Part shown: in pieces, positions 20,110-31,112 of the stretch
Layout of the letters: each line of letters begins with the position of its first letter
Position numbering within the stretch: the first letter of the stretch is position 1
The notes under the pieces: model-generated
Seen by the model: only the letters and a program-made list of their open reading frames with translations
What the model was told of the DNA's origin: nothing
The model's database searches: none
Made by a program: the position numbers and the translations under genes
NCBI GenBank assembly: GCA_018136815.1
Contig: CM030932.1
Location: 5,618,407-5,682,406 of the forward strand
Source: Isochrysis galbana
Taxonomy: Eukaryota; Haptophyta; Isochrysidales; Isochrysidaceae
Direction: 5' to 3'
Length of the DNA stretch: 64,000 nt

Positions 20110-23050
20110 TGAATCCCCGCGTTCGGCGTTTGGCGTTGGCGTTCGGAAATTTCCTCTCACATTCCCTAGGTCCGCTACCCTTGGCTTGTAGGTCCTTGCT
20201 TCTTTCTTCTCGGTCAAGGTTTTGGCGAGCGAGTCGGTTGCTCTAGCCGCTCGAGATTTGAGGTTTAATTTGCCATCTCCCCTTGGAGATCGGTGTAGGT
20301 TCGCTTCCTAGGTGAGGGAATCTTTCCCCTTGATGCAAGTTACATGCAAGCCCTTGGCCCCTTTGGTGTTTCTTCCCCTTGGTTGCTACTCAGGGTTGTT
20401 CGTTAGAAGCGTCTAGAAGGTTCATGCTCAACGGCAAGATTTATTCGGTCGTGAAGATACCTCGTCGCGATCTGTATCCAAAGTGATCGCCGTGGTCGCG
20501 CGACAGGACGCTCCCCTTCGGACTCTCCGCTACGTGGGAAGTTACAACGGAGACACGCTCCGGCCGTCGCTGCGGAGTCTCTCTCTCTCTCTCGCTCTCT
20601 CTCTCCGTCTCTCGCGACGTGTTTGAGTTATCGGTGATTTGGGGTCGCGGTTGCTTGATGATTTGCTTTGTTTGGGTGAATGATTCCGGTGTGTTCGTGA
20701 GTCGGTGTATCCTGTTGTTCTCAGCCTCGTTGTCCGTCGTTGTTCGCTGCGTCGCTGCACTCAAGCAGCCTAGGCTCCCTCCCTGAGGGAAGAGTTCTTT
20801 GTAGGTCTAACAATCTCTCAAAACCCAACACACTAGGGCCGCTAGGAGCGCCTCGCCGCCCCACAGCCCTTCGTTCGCCGTTCGTTCCCCGTCCAGACAC
20901 CCAAATGGGGTTGCCCGACCCAGTCCAGAATTTCATTCATCCGACTCCCGGTGGGGAGGAGGGCCAAAGCGCCGCGCTAGCCGCCGGTGCTGCTCGCGAC
21001 GGAGTGGCTCAGAGCCCTCCGGCTCCGCTCGACTCGACAAGCACGAAATCGAAGCTTGCGTCCTCGGCCGCAGAGGAGGAACCCCTCAGGGAACCTTCTC
21101 TGCCCGCTGCAGCTTTTGCTCCCGTGGGATGTCCGAGTGATCCCACGGCTTCTGAGGCTACACCAATGGCACCCATCACCCCGGCTGCTATCTCCACGAC
21201 TGGCTCCGATCAGCTCGTGGCGGATGGCGAGGATTTGTCCGCTTCCTTCGGCACCCACCAGGTGCAATCACAGCGGGCCATGGTGGAGCATGACCCTCTC
21301 CCGCATGAGGCCAACTTCAGCGTCGCTGAGTTGGCCAATGAGGTGGAGGAGGGTCCCCTCCCTCTGATTCAGTTTGACCCCCCTCCTCACCTTCGAGATG
21401 ATGAGTCTGAGGTCGGTGAAGGGGAGGGGATCAGCTTCCGAAGCCCCGCTTACCGGGACTATGCCCCGCCGTCATCAAAAGGGGTCCTTGATCAAGAGAT
21501 CACCCCGATCGAGACGGCCGCGGCGCGTCAGGATGCGGAAATGGCAAGGCTTCAGGCGGAGACCAACACCCTAAAAGGGGCTGTGGAGCGCCTACATTCA
21601 TCCCTTGCCGCGGCAGAGGCGAGGGAGGGGCTTCTCCGGGATCAAGTTGAAGCAGGGTTCAAAGCCCTGACTCAGCTACTCCAAGCCCGCCAAGAGCCCG
21701 CTTCAAGTCCGTCCATGGATCGGACCGAGGCGGCTGCGGATTCTGCTAGGCCGGTTCAGAGGGAACCACCCATGGGCGAGCCTCCTGCTCTAGACCCAAA
21801 GGGCCACGCCTCTCCGGCTTCTAGGGTTCCACGGTCGGCGTACCCGACCTCCAAATCGGAACCCCGCCGCCAGGATCAGAGCCTTTACCGGGGCCCGACC
21901 CCGATGGTGCCGTTCCGCCACCCGACCCGACTCTCCGAAATTCGTGTACGTCTACAAGTTCTTCTATTACTCCGCACGCTATTAGGATGTTAGGGGCCGA
22001 TTCTCGCTCGCTGCCCCTCTTGGAATCTATTTCTACGGATACTATGCTGTCATCGGTTTCTTCTAACTCTCCTAGGTCTTTCGTCGCATCTTCATCCCTG
22101 GATTCACCCCCCGACGGCCCTGCCCAAGGGGGTGGGCTAGGTGGATTCGACGCGTCTTCGGTCTCTTCGTTTCGTAAACAATCAGTTGTGAAGCCCTCGG
22201 GGGCTGTCGACTCGGTATCATCTTCTGCTCTAGGTTCTATGGATAGGTCCGACGTGGCCGCTGCCGCGTCCGAAAACGTTGTTGCTGCTCTACCTGTTTC
22301 TGCTCTTTCCCGGCGGGACCCCACTGGAGACCTCTCTCCCAAGGGCCATAGCCGGAGCCGCTCTGCGGACGAATTGTCGTTGTCTACTGTAGGTTCTCGT
22401 GCTGTAGAGGCGGAGACTAGTGACTCCTCCTCACCTCTCTCCCCGGTTCGTTATATTTCTCCGTCATCGTGTTCATTCTCTCGTCTCGAAGTTGCACCCG
22501 TTCTCGTTTCTGACCTGGTTACCGACCCGGAAGGGTCGGCTTCCGGAGTCAATGAAGTTGAAGGTTCCAAGGGAGCTGCGGCTTTCCGCGCTCACGCCGT
22601 GGCCACCCCAGACTCGGGCTCAAGCATTCTCGATGAGGAATGGACAGCTTTGTCTAAAGCTCTGGAAGGTATTGAAACATTGGACTTGGATACGATGAGG
22701 GGTCCCGTAACCCATATCGAGAACTACGTACTTACCAAACCTGAAGTTAGCAATCACTTAAAAACACAGCTACGAAAATTCCAGGAAAGATACGACAAAG
22801 TCTTAGAAGACTACTGCCCGGTATTCAATAAAAAGAAGCTGCTATCACTACGTAGCAATAACACAAAACATAGGCTATACGAACTGCAACGGAAGCTAGA
22901 ATTGTTCATTGAGATCGCCAGTGAGTACTCTCAAGAATATGCCGGCAAATTTATTCGTGACATTCATAATTTAAACGAAGAATATCATGACGTAGTCGAG
23001 GAAGCTTACAAGGTAATAATGAGTAAACAGGGAAACACCTATTGAAGGGC
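20110..23050 (+). mobile_element. Unclassified element: hairpin leader plus two abutting long frames
   Basis: A leader (about 20110-20740) contains one unit of the hairpin repeat found inverted at 3185-3480. It is followed by a first frame (20740-21993, 417 codons). This is Pro/Ala/Glu-rich, with a predicted coiled coil near residues 265-335 (AARQDAEMARLQAETNTLKG), as in many retroelement first proteins. A second frame (21987-23045, 352 codons) abuts it. It is Ser-rich at first and ends in a charged helical domain (about residues 215-350: KTQLRKFQERYDKVLEDYCP and beyond) of clearly more AT-rich codon use. No reverse transcriptase, integrase, transposase or capsid fold is recognisable, so family, completeness and age are open. 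Repetition of the leader elsewhere is the main reason to call it mobile. Confidence 0.5.
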
Positions 23051-23218
23051 GTGTCTCCGCGAAAGAGCGGACGAGACGCCCCCGCCGGAGAGCAACCTTG
23101 CTCGTCAGATATTTTTGGGGGCGGGCGCGCGGAGAGAGAGAAGCACCCCCCCCCCCCCCTTCCCATCCACAGCCCCTCTACCCCATCCCCCGGCGAGTAG
23201 GCTCCCCAGGCGTTGTGG

Positions 23219-23492
23219 ATGGCACAGGCGTTGTCGAAGGAGACCCTCTCGGGGCGCGCCCTCATGCCGAGCCAAGGCGATGCTGTTCTCGTCGCGTACG
23301 TGGTGCTCCTGGGCCTCTCCTTCGGGGTGCTCGCGGGGGGGGCTCATGGTAGGGTGAGACTGGAAGGGAAAGGAGACCAAATGAAGGCAAGCCGCCTTAG
23401 TGGAGTTGGACACGCAGTTCGAGAAGGACGAGGAGTCCCAGTCCAACAGGGAGGAGGGTCTTTGCTACTACTCCAAATTCGGCCTCGTGTGA
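23219..23492 (+). CDS. Small single-span membrane protein, hypothetical, two exons
   Basis: Proposed exons 23219-23348 and 23392-23492 give 76 residues. The 43-nt intron is GTAGGG...GGCAAG; it is purine-rich and very short, but a 46-nt intron in the RING gene of this window shows such lengths occur. The joined protein has an N-terminal polar part (MAQALSKETLSGRALMPSQG), one hydrophobic helix (AVLVAYVVLLGLSFGVLAGGA), and an acidic, aromatic-ended tail (VELDTQFEKDEESQSN, then GLCYYSKFGLV). I do not recognise the family. Size, one span and a charged tail would suit a small accessory subunit of a membrane complex, but that is only a guess. A further upstream exon is possible. Confidence 0.4.
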
Positions 23493-24300
23493 ACGTGTCT
23501 TTTCTTTGCTGCGTGTTATGTATGGTGAGCAGCAAGCCAGGGTGATGTCAGATCATTTGCATTTGCAAGTTTCCCTGATGAGTCGGTATAACGGAAGGAT
23601 TGTGGGCTGATTGTGATTGTTGGCGGCGACTGTCTTTGTCTTGATTCGTGTGAGATGTGAGATGTGCAGATGATGTGCTCTGGGTTGACTTGCAGCATAT
23701 TTCTCAACATCAACATGATTAACTTAGAACTTAGAACCATCCATGTCCATCAACGGATTGTACATGCCTTTATGCTTGTCCTACTACCCTCTCTCTCCTC
23801 TCTCCGTCTCTATCTATAAGACGGTAGACGGCGCGGTGGCCGGCCGCCAGCCGCCCATATAGCCGATAGCGGCGAGTGTACTTGTGCGGAAAATTTTGAT
23901 CGAAATTTGGGTGGACAAGGCTCGAAATGTGGGTAGAGATCATCGAAATTTTGAAACGAAATTTGGGTGGGTCTCAATCGAAATTCTGGCCGGAGCCAAA
24001 AAAATGGCCATTTCAGAATTGAGGAAATTCGAAGATTTTTTCGGTAGAAAGTTCCCAATACATACGCCCAACTAGCACATATCCGGAGCCCATTAGGACC
24101 AAGAGACCAAGCCCCCCCCCCGGCAAGCCACAGGGGAGCACTTGGAGGGCATTGCACTAGGACTAAAACTTGTAAAGACTTGGTGGGGCTGGGATTTATT
24201 TTTACGTTGGCGAGGTCGACCGACCGACCGACTGGCCCACTGGCCCATCGTTCCTGAGTATGTACTATGAATAAAGTGTCGCGTGTTTCTCCGCCGGAGG
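23493..24300. other. Gene-free stretch with short degenerate repeats
   Basis: Between 23884 and 24050 the motif CGAAATTTGGGTGG and variants (ATCGAAATT, CGAAATGTGGGT) recur four to five times in about 160 bp. No gene is supported. Confidence 0.4.
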
Positions 24301-24309
24301 ATTGGGAGA

Positions 24310-24338
24310 CGCAGAGACGAGACGAGACGAGACGAGAC

Positions 24339-24382
<44 letters not shown>

Positions 24383-24430
24383 AGGGAGAGAGGGAGAGGG
24401 AGGGAGAGGGAGGGAGGGAGGGAGGGAGAG
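24310..24430 (+). repeat. GA-rich microsatellite, (GACGA)n, (GA)n and (GGGA)n
   Basis: Successive runs of GACGA, GA and GGGA/GGGAGA repeats. They lie about 650-770 bp before the start of the PX-TPS-TPP gene; the strand-opposite (CT)n tract at 24895-24955 lies still closer. Confidence 0.9.
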
Positions 24431-24889
24431 CGCCGAGGGAAGTCTCGCAGCAGGTGCCCCCGCCCCCCCTCCCGCCGCCGCCGCCGCCGCCGCCGCCCCC
24501 TCCTCCCTCTCAACCCCCCCACGTGTGCGAGGGACTTTCTCGTTTGAAGTCTCTTCTTTCTAAAACTTGTCCGTGGAACTACAAAAGGAGAAGGATTCTC
24601 TGACGACGACCTCCACGACCCCGGCACCCCCTCTCTCTCTCTTCTTCCCCGCGACACGCACGCCCCCAGCAGCAGACCCGCAGAGTCTATTCTAAACTTC
24701 TCTCTCTCCTCACAGAGGAAAGACCCTCCCCCACACAACACGGAGAGGAGAAGAGACGGGAAGAGAAAAGAGAGAGAAGGGCGCCGAGAGGCATCCTCCG
24801 GGAGAGAAGAGAAGCGCAGAAGGGAGGAGAAGAAGAGAGACACGACTCTCTCTGTATCCTCGGTCGGCTGCTCTCGCGCGCTCGCGGCG

Positions 24890-24894
<5 letters not shown>

Positions 24895-24948
<54 letters not shown>

Positions 24949-24955
24949 TCTCCTG
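24895..24955 (+). repeat. (CT)n microsatellite in the PX-TPS-TPP upstream region
   Basis: About 50 bp of uninterrupted CT repeats end roughly 130 bp upstream of the ATG at 25082. The whole 24840-25080 stretch is pyrimidine-rich and probably forms the 5' UTR or core promoter. Confidence 0.9.
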
Positions 24956-25081
24956 CACCTCGCCTCTGCTCCCCTGCACCCCCCCCCTTCTCACACCTCT
25001 CCCCTCTCTCCGCCTCTCCGCCCCTCGGCTCCCCCCAACCTCGCTCCCTCTCCTCTCCCCTCGTTCCACCGGCGGCACGCC

Positions 25082-28000
25082 ATGCGCCGCGAGCCTGAGC
25101 CGCCGAGCGAGGCACGGCCAGCGGGTGCCCTCTCGTTCCACATCGAGCGAACCTCCACGCTCTTCGACCAGGCGGGCAGGCCTTACACCTCGTATGCAGT
25201 CCTCACCACGTACCACGGCCAGTCGTTTGTCTCTCAGCGCCGCTTCCGTGAGTTTAGGGAGCTTCACGAACACCTGCGCGCCGAGCTGCCGCGGCTCCCG
25301 TACCACTTCCCAGTCTGGCCAAATCTTCTCAATCGCTTTGCGCCTGAGGTCATCTCGCAGCGGAGGGAGGCTCTTGCACAATACCTAGCAGATGTCGTTG
25401 GAGCGCTCCATGGCAAAACGCTGCCCAGTCGTCTGCGCACCTTCCTCCAGCTGCCGCCCGCCGAGGACTCGAGCACCCACTCCGAGGCATCTCAGATGGT
25501 CAAGATGGTTCCGCTCGACCCGGCGGACACCGTGATTCTCGTCGCGTACCACTTACCGCTCAAGGTGCAGCGCGCTGATGGCGGCGGCTGGCGTGTTGAA
25601 TGGGACGAGGAGTCTGTGCTCAACCGCGAGGCTCTGACGCTGGGCATCCGGCACATTTGGGTCGGCTGTATTTCGCTCTCCGTCACGAAGGAGGAAGAGG
25701 ACGAACTCTCGGATCTGCTGCTCGAGCAGTACTCGTGTGTGCCCGTCTTCCTCGACAGGCAGCTTGTCTCTGACTACTACCACGGCTTCTGCCGTGGCTA
25801 CTTGCGCCCAATCTTTCACAACCAGCTGCGCATGCCAGACTCGCAGAACCCGTTCGCCGACGCGGAGTGGCGCGCGTACTCGACTGCGAATAAGAAATTT
25901 GCCGAGAAGGTGATGGAAGTGTATGAGCCAGGCTATATGGTCTGGGTCCATGATTATCACCTCCTGCTACTTCCTTCATACATCTTGAGGCGGCACCGTA
26001 CGGCTCAAATTGGCCTCTTCCTACACTCGCCGTTCCCTGCATCGGAGGTGTTTCGCTCGATCGCTGTGCGCGAGGAACTATTACGTGCAATGCTCAACTC
26101 GGACCTCATCGGCTTCCTGCTATTCGAGTACACACGAAATTTCCTAGCATGCTGCAAGCGAATCCTTGGCCTGGACCACGAGTTTCAGCGTGGTGGTTTC
26201 CTTGGGGTCGAGTATGGTGGACGCCACGTGATGGTGCAGGTCTCCACCTTTGGCGTCTCCCCAAGTCTCCTTGAGAAGTACATGTCAGAGCCTCTCAACT
26301 CGAGCGCTGCCACGGAGCTCTCGGCCATGCGCGAAGCGCTCGCATTGCGACAGGCGGGCGGCAAGGCGCGCGTGCTTGCAGGCGTTGACTACCTTGATCG
26401 ATTTAAGGGCGTGCAGCTGAAGTTGCTGGCCTGGGAGAATTTGCTGGCCAACTATCCCAAATACCGTAATGGTCACGTCCTTGTGCAGATCATGCTTGCG
26501 TCGCGGAACCAGGTGCCTCTCGCGTACGCTCAGCGGCCTGCGTGCGCAGAAGACGCGACACCTCGTGCGCAGCGTGTGCGCGTGAAGAGTGGTGATGGCA
26601 CTCACGAGGTGTGCATGCCACCGCTTCCGGACCGGTAGCTGACCCAGCCCTGCCGACTCGCCTTGTGCATGTCAGATGAAGCTCGTTAAGGACGCTGGCC
26701 TAGTGCGTGACGAAATCCAGGCAATCGTCGATCGTATCAACGCAGCGTACCCAGGCACAGTCTATTTTGAGGAAAGGCCGCTCCTTTCCCTCTCCGCCCG
26801 CCTTTTGTTGTGGCTTCACACCGACATCGTCTTATATACAGCAGTCCGCGAGGCCGTCAACGCGCACCCTCTCGAGTACGTGGTGGCTCGCTCCATTGGT
26901 GGGCAGTCTCCAGGCGTTGCCGTCCTCTCCGAATTTTCGGGCTTCTCACGCGTTCTGAATGGCGCCCTAATCATGAACCCATTTTCTCAGCAAGCCTTGA
27001 GCAATGCTCTGGACACCGCTCTGTCCATGCCAGATGCAGAGCGCGAGGCGCGAGGGCGCAAAGACCTGGCGCACATCACTAGCAACACGTCAGAGGAGTG
27101 GGCTCGCCGGTTTCTGACTGATCTTAAGTCCATGAAGCGGAAGCAGGAGGATCACTGGATGGCTGTTGGGTTTGGCCTCGCTTCCTTCCGCATGGTTGGC
27201 ATGGGCGCCAACTTCAAGCCGCTAGACACGCAAGAAGTGTTAATGTCTATGCGCGCCGCAACCCGGCGCGTCATCTTGCTGGACTGGGGAGGAACGCTCA
27301 CGCCGGCAGATATGGGTTTCTACGATCTGCGTGAGGAAAACATGTACCAAGTGCCGGCCTCGGTCCTGCAGGTTCTGCAGGTTCTCTGCGCCGACCATAA
27401 GAATCATGTCATGATCATCTCGGGCTTGGGCCGTGACAAGGTGGAAACTGCATTTGGAAGAGTTCCCAACTTGTCACTTGCTGTCGAGCACGGTTTCCAC
27501 TTTCGGATAAAGAACGGGCCGTGGCAGCAGCTCATGCCAGGGGTAGAGACCTCTTGGCGCGAAGTCGCGGAAGCAGTGATGGCGGTGTACACAACGCGCA
27601 CGCTCGGATCTTTCGTTCAGAAGAAGGGCTCTTCCATCACGTGGAACTACTCGCACGCTGACCCTGAATTCGGAGCACTCCAGGCACGAGAGCTCCAGTA
27701 CCAATTGCAGGGGCTTCTGGGTGCTTACCCTGTCGTTGTGCGGATCGGCAAGGGCTATATCGAGGCGTGCCCTAAGGGAATCGACAAGGGAGTCATGGCG
27801 GAGAGATTTGTGGACGCAGTTTTTGGCAGCAGCGTTCGGCCAGACCAGAGTGGCCAACCCTCGCGGGATTTTATACTTTGCCTGGGTGATGATTCGTCTG
27901 ATGAGCTGATGTTCAGCGCCTTACACAAGAAGGTGTGCACCGACATGTGCTCACCTTTGATCCACCACACCCGCGCGGTGTTCATTCACAACTCGTGTTC

Positions 28001-28201
28001 TGACGAACACGTCGAAAACATTGTGACCCCCCCGCACCTCCCACCCCTAACCAGTTCGGACATAACCCGACACACATGGAGCTGTTCACTGCGACAGTAG
28101 GCCGTAAGCCGAGTGGCGCCGCTAGCTATCTCGGCGATCATACCGACGTGGTCGAGCTGCTGCGGATGCTCGCTGCCCTCAATCAAATCAAGAACAAGTG
28201 A
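25082..28201 (+). CDS. PX domain-trehalose-6-phosphate synthase-trehalose-phosphatase fusion, three exons
   Basis: Exons 25082-26512, 26676-27932 and 28082-28201 give 935 residues; all three junctions are phase 0. Intron 1 (163 nt) ends GTCAG. Intron 2 (149 nt) ends ATGGAG, and the last exon starts LFTATVGRKPSGAAS, the normal TPP end. Residues 15-125 form a PX domain (RRFREFRELHEHL, later RREALAQYL), which in other proteins binds phosphoinositides. Residues 145-660 are a GT20 synthase (WVHDYHLLLLP near 290, HSPFPASEVFR near 315, RFKG near 440), and 670-935 a HAD-type TPP. Two catalytic sites deviate. The usual RDGMNL-type substrate motif reads REAVNAHPLEY (535-545). The phosphatase motif I DxDGT reads DWGGT (680-684), losing the second Asp, although GDDSSDE (about 881-887) and the Lys motif remain. 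A regulatory or degenerate class II-like enzyme is therefore more likely than a full trehalose maker. Confidence 0.88.
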
Positions 28202-29834
28202 GACCTCCGGCCAGCCCTAGGACATGTCACCGACACTGTCAACACACATATATTGCACCCATTCACGTGCCACTGCGACTTGGCCCAAGGCTGGTGCGAC
28301 CACAACACCTGGGGATATTTCGGGGATTCTGCTCAAAATCTGGACAGCCTCTCTGATTGCCGTTAATTTTTGTTCGATATAGGTTTGCATCCACCGGCGA
28401 CCTTGCGAGTTTGTCACTTACGCACGAGACGGGCTCGTCACTCCCCAACTTGACCTCGCGTCTGGGTGGGGCCAGCCTGCCACAAAAGAAGCTTTTGCAG
28501 CGGGGTTCCAAGTCAATCCATCAGTGATTGTGATGATGAAGAAAAGATGCGTGCCCATCTCCCAATGCCTGCATTGTGGAGCAGCGCGCCTCGTTGGAAT
28601 CATACGTCGAAGAGCATGGATCCCGTTGCCCAGCGCCGAGAGGTGCGGCCTACCAACATGAGAACATTCGCGGATCCCATGAACACACTTGTCATTGTTT
28701 AGAAGTTCGACACCGCCGGAGAAGTATTCCGTCTGGGTGGCGGTGGTCTTCTCTGCATCTTCGACGGGCGAACCAGCATTTCGTGGGTGGCAATATTATC
28801 CGGCCCTAAATTAGATCGCCACACAAGATGAAGATAAGCGCTGAGTGATAGGAATCCGCATGGCGCTTTCAGCCGTTTGACGCGCCACGCGATCCCTAGA
28901 GAAAAACATCCTCGACGCCGGGTTGCAGCGCGCTATGCCATGGCATCGGCACACGGACAGATGTGGTCGTTGCTAGTTGGTACGAAGGCTTATTCACGCT
29001 CGGCCACCTCGTCTTCTGCTGTACCGGCCCAAGTTCTATGCAACGATGAGCGAGCGGCAGCTCGTGTGCGGTGTGTGATGGACTGGTTGCCTCGGCGGTA
29101 TCTATTGTTCGTGCTATGCTGAGTTTGGATTCTCAATGCGTAGCACATAGCTCGCATGGTAGTGTGGGTTTTTATTTTCAGCCAATACGATGTGCAACAT
29201 CAGCACATGCGCATATAAAAATCTTAAAAACTAGCCGCTACTTGCACGGCGCGAGGCAGATTGCTAGTGATACTCCTAACTACCCTCTTTTCCTACCACT
29301 GCCCCTTTCCTCTCGCCCCCTTTCCTTCCCTAGAGAACCGGGGGAGGGGAGGTCGCGCGCGCTGCTTCGACCCCAGGGGACGTGAGACAGAGGACAGAGG
29401 GGGTAAGAGTGAGTGTATTGTGTATCTTTCCAATGTTTAGCCCGGTCACTCACTAGGGGGGTGCGGAGGGCGAAATCGGTAATGGGCAAATGGAGGCCTA
29501 AATAAGCTTTCTATAGGTTCTGGTATGAGAGATCAGCAAAAAAAATGGGGGGTCCGCCGGCAAAATTTTCGAAAAATGGCCAATTTTAAGCCTCCGAAGA
29601 CCAAGCGCTAAAAAGTATTCGGGCCCCCCTCCGGTATATTTTTACTGATGCCCTTCATGCAAAGCATGCACAACTAGTGACGGAGCCATAAGCTCTACCA
29701 GCTCATACCCTCCACGAAATGTGCTTCTCTACACATTATATGATCATCGACACAGATTGCGATTGACATCGATATGTACATGAGTATCACTACTAACAGC
29801 CGTTCACGAAACGCTACAATTGTTGAGACGAGAA
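28202..29834. other. Gene-free stretch between the PX-TPS-TPP gene and satellite array 1
   Basis: No gene is supported despite several short frames. Bases 29437-29480 (CCGGTCACTCACTAGGGGG) match the reverse complement of 44617-44660, so a small repeat is shared. A homopolymeric A/G patch lies near 29538-29555. Confidence 0.35.
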
Positions 29835-31036
29835 GCCCCAACTTTGCACCAAAACTGGGCGGGCTGCCGGCGTTTTGGTGTTGATCCAGTTGCACTGGGT
29901 GGCACACCAAGCACCATATTCACAAATGCCACCCTTGCAGCTACGCCAATCGCCGCAGCCGGCCCGTGCACCGCGCCGAAATCGGCCACGCCCCCGGCTT
30001 CAACGCTACCGCCCCGGTGCCGTGATACGCGCGAGTGCCCAACTTTGAGCCGGCACCGAGCGCGCTGGCGGCGCTTTGGTGTTGATCCAGTTGCACTGGG
30101 TGGCACACCAGGCACCATATTCACAAATGTCGCCCTTGCAGCTACGCCAATCGCCGCAGCCGGCCGCGTGCACCGCGCCGAAATCGGCCATGCCCGCGGC
30201 TTCAACGCTACCGTCCCGATGCCGTGATACGCGCGAGTGCCCAACTTTGAGCCGGCACCGAGCGCGCTGGCGGCGCTTTGGTGTTGATCCAGTTGCACTG
30301 GGTGGCACACCAGGCACCATATTCACAAATGCCGCCCTTGCAGCTACGCCAATCGCCGCAGCCGGCCGCGTGCACCACGCCGAAATCGGCCACGCCCTCG
30401 GCTTCAACGCTACCGTCCCGATGCCGTGATACGCGCGAATGCCCAACTTTGAGCCGGTACCGAGCGCGCTGGCGGCGCATTGGTGTTGATCCAGTTGCAC
30501 TGGGTGGCACACCAGGCACCATATTCACAAATGCCGCCCTTGCAGCTACGCCAATCGCCGCAGCCGGCCCGTGCACCGCGCCGAAATCGGCCATGCCCCC
30601 GGCTTCAACGCTACCGTCCCGATGCCGTGATATACGCGCGAGTGCCCAACTTTGAGCCGGTACCGAGCGCGCTGGCGGCGCTTTGGTGTTGATCCAGTTG
30701 CACTGGGTGGCACACCAGGCACCATATTCACATATGCCGCCCTTGCAGCTACGCCAATCGCCGCAGCCGGCCGCGCGCATCGCGCCATAGTCGGCCGTGT
30801 GTGGCGCCGACGACCACGCTAACGTCACCTGGCCGAACGGGCCGAGTGCCCAACTTTCGACCGCGACCGGGCGCGCTGCCGACGCTTTCTCGGTCTTGCA
30901 CTGGGATAGAATGGCTCATCAGACACCATATATATCCGAATATGCCGCCCTAGCAGCAACACCAATCGCCGCCCCCGCCCGCGCGCATCGCGCCATAGTC
31001 GGCCGTGTGTGGCGCCGACGACCACGCCAACGGGCC
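29835..31036 (-). repeat. Satellite array 1, ~202-bp monomers
   Basis: Five monomers of 201-203 bp (GGTGTTGATCC landmarks at 29877, 30078, 30280, 30482 and 30685) are followed by a strongly diverged sixth (about 30830-31036). The first five are near-identical, which indicates recent amplification or homogenisation. Read on the minus strand, each monomer can encode [MV]ADFG..., DWRSCKGGICEYGAW and ARSVPAQSWAL in one frame; the monomer length is 3n+1, so the frame shifts from unit to unit. The reverse complement aligns along its length with the monomers of array 2 (62164-64000), so both belong to one family on opposite strands. Confidence 0.92.
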
Positions 31037-31039
31037 GAA

Positions 31040-31112
31040 CGGGTAGTTATCAAATTCTACTTTGTAGAAGTCACCTATTATGTATTTCCATGTTATGAGG
31101 TAGAGAGCTTTG
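31040..31112 (-). repeat. Inverted LINE fragment at the 5' junction of LINE copy 1
   Basis: The minus strand encodes LKALYLITWKYIIGDFYKVEF, the same segment that lies downstream in LINE copy 1 (LKALYLIAWRYIISDFY) and copy 2 (LKALYIIAWRYIIGDFYKV). It therefore overlaps rather than precedes the forward part and comes from another copy, inserted head to head, rather than from a simple 5' inversion of this one. Confidence 0.7.

Noticed and set aside
24265-25115. Several Arg/Glu- or Ser/Leu-rich frames across GA/CT tracts
   Set aside because: They are products of simple repeats; no codon pattern or family resemblance.
29835-31036. CRISPR-like array
   Set aside because: The whole 202-bp monomer is conserved with no unique spacers, and this is eukaryotic DNA; it is a satellite.
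31040-31112. Twin-priming 5' inversion of LINE copy 1
   Set aside because: The inverted part overlaps, rather than precedes, the forward part of the element and differs in sequence from it, so it comes from another copy.
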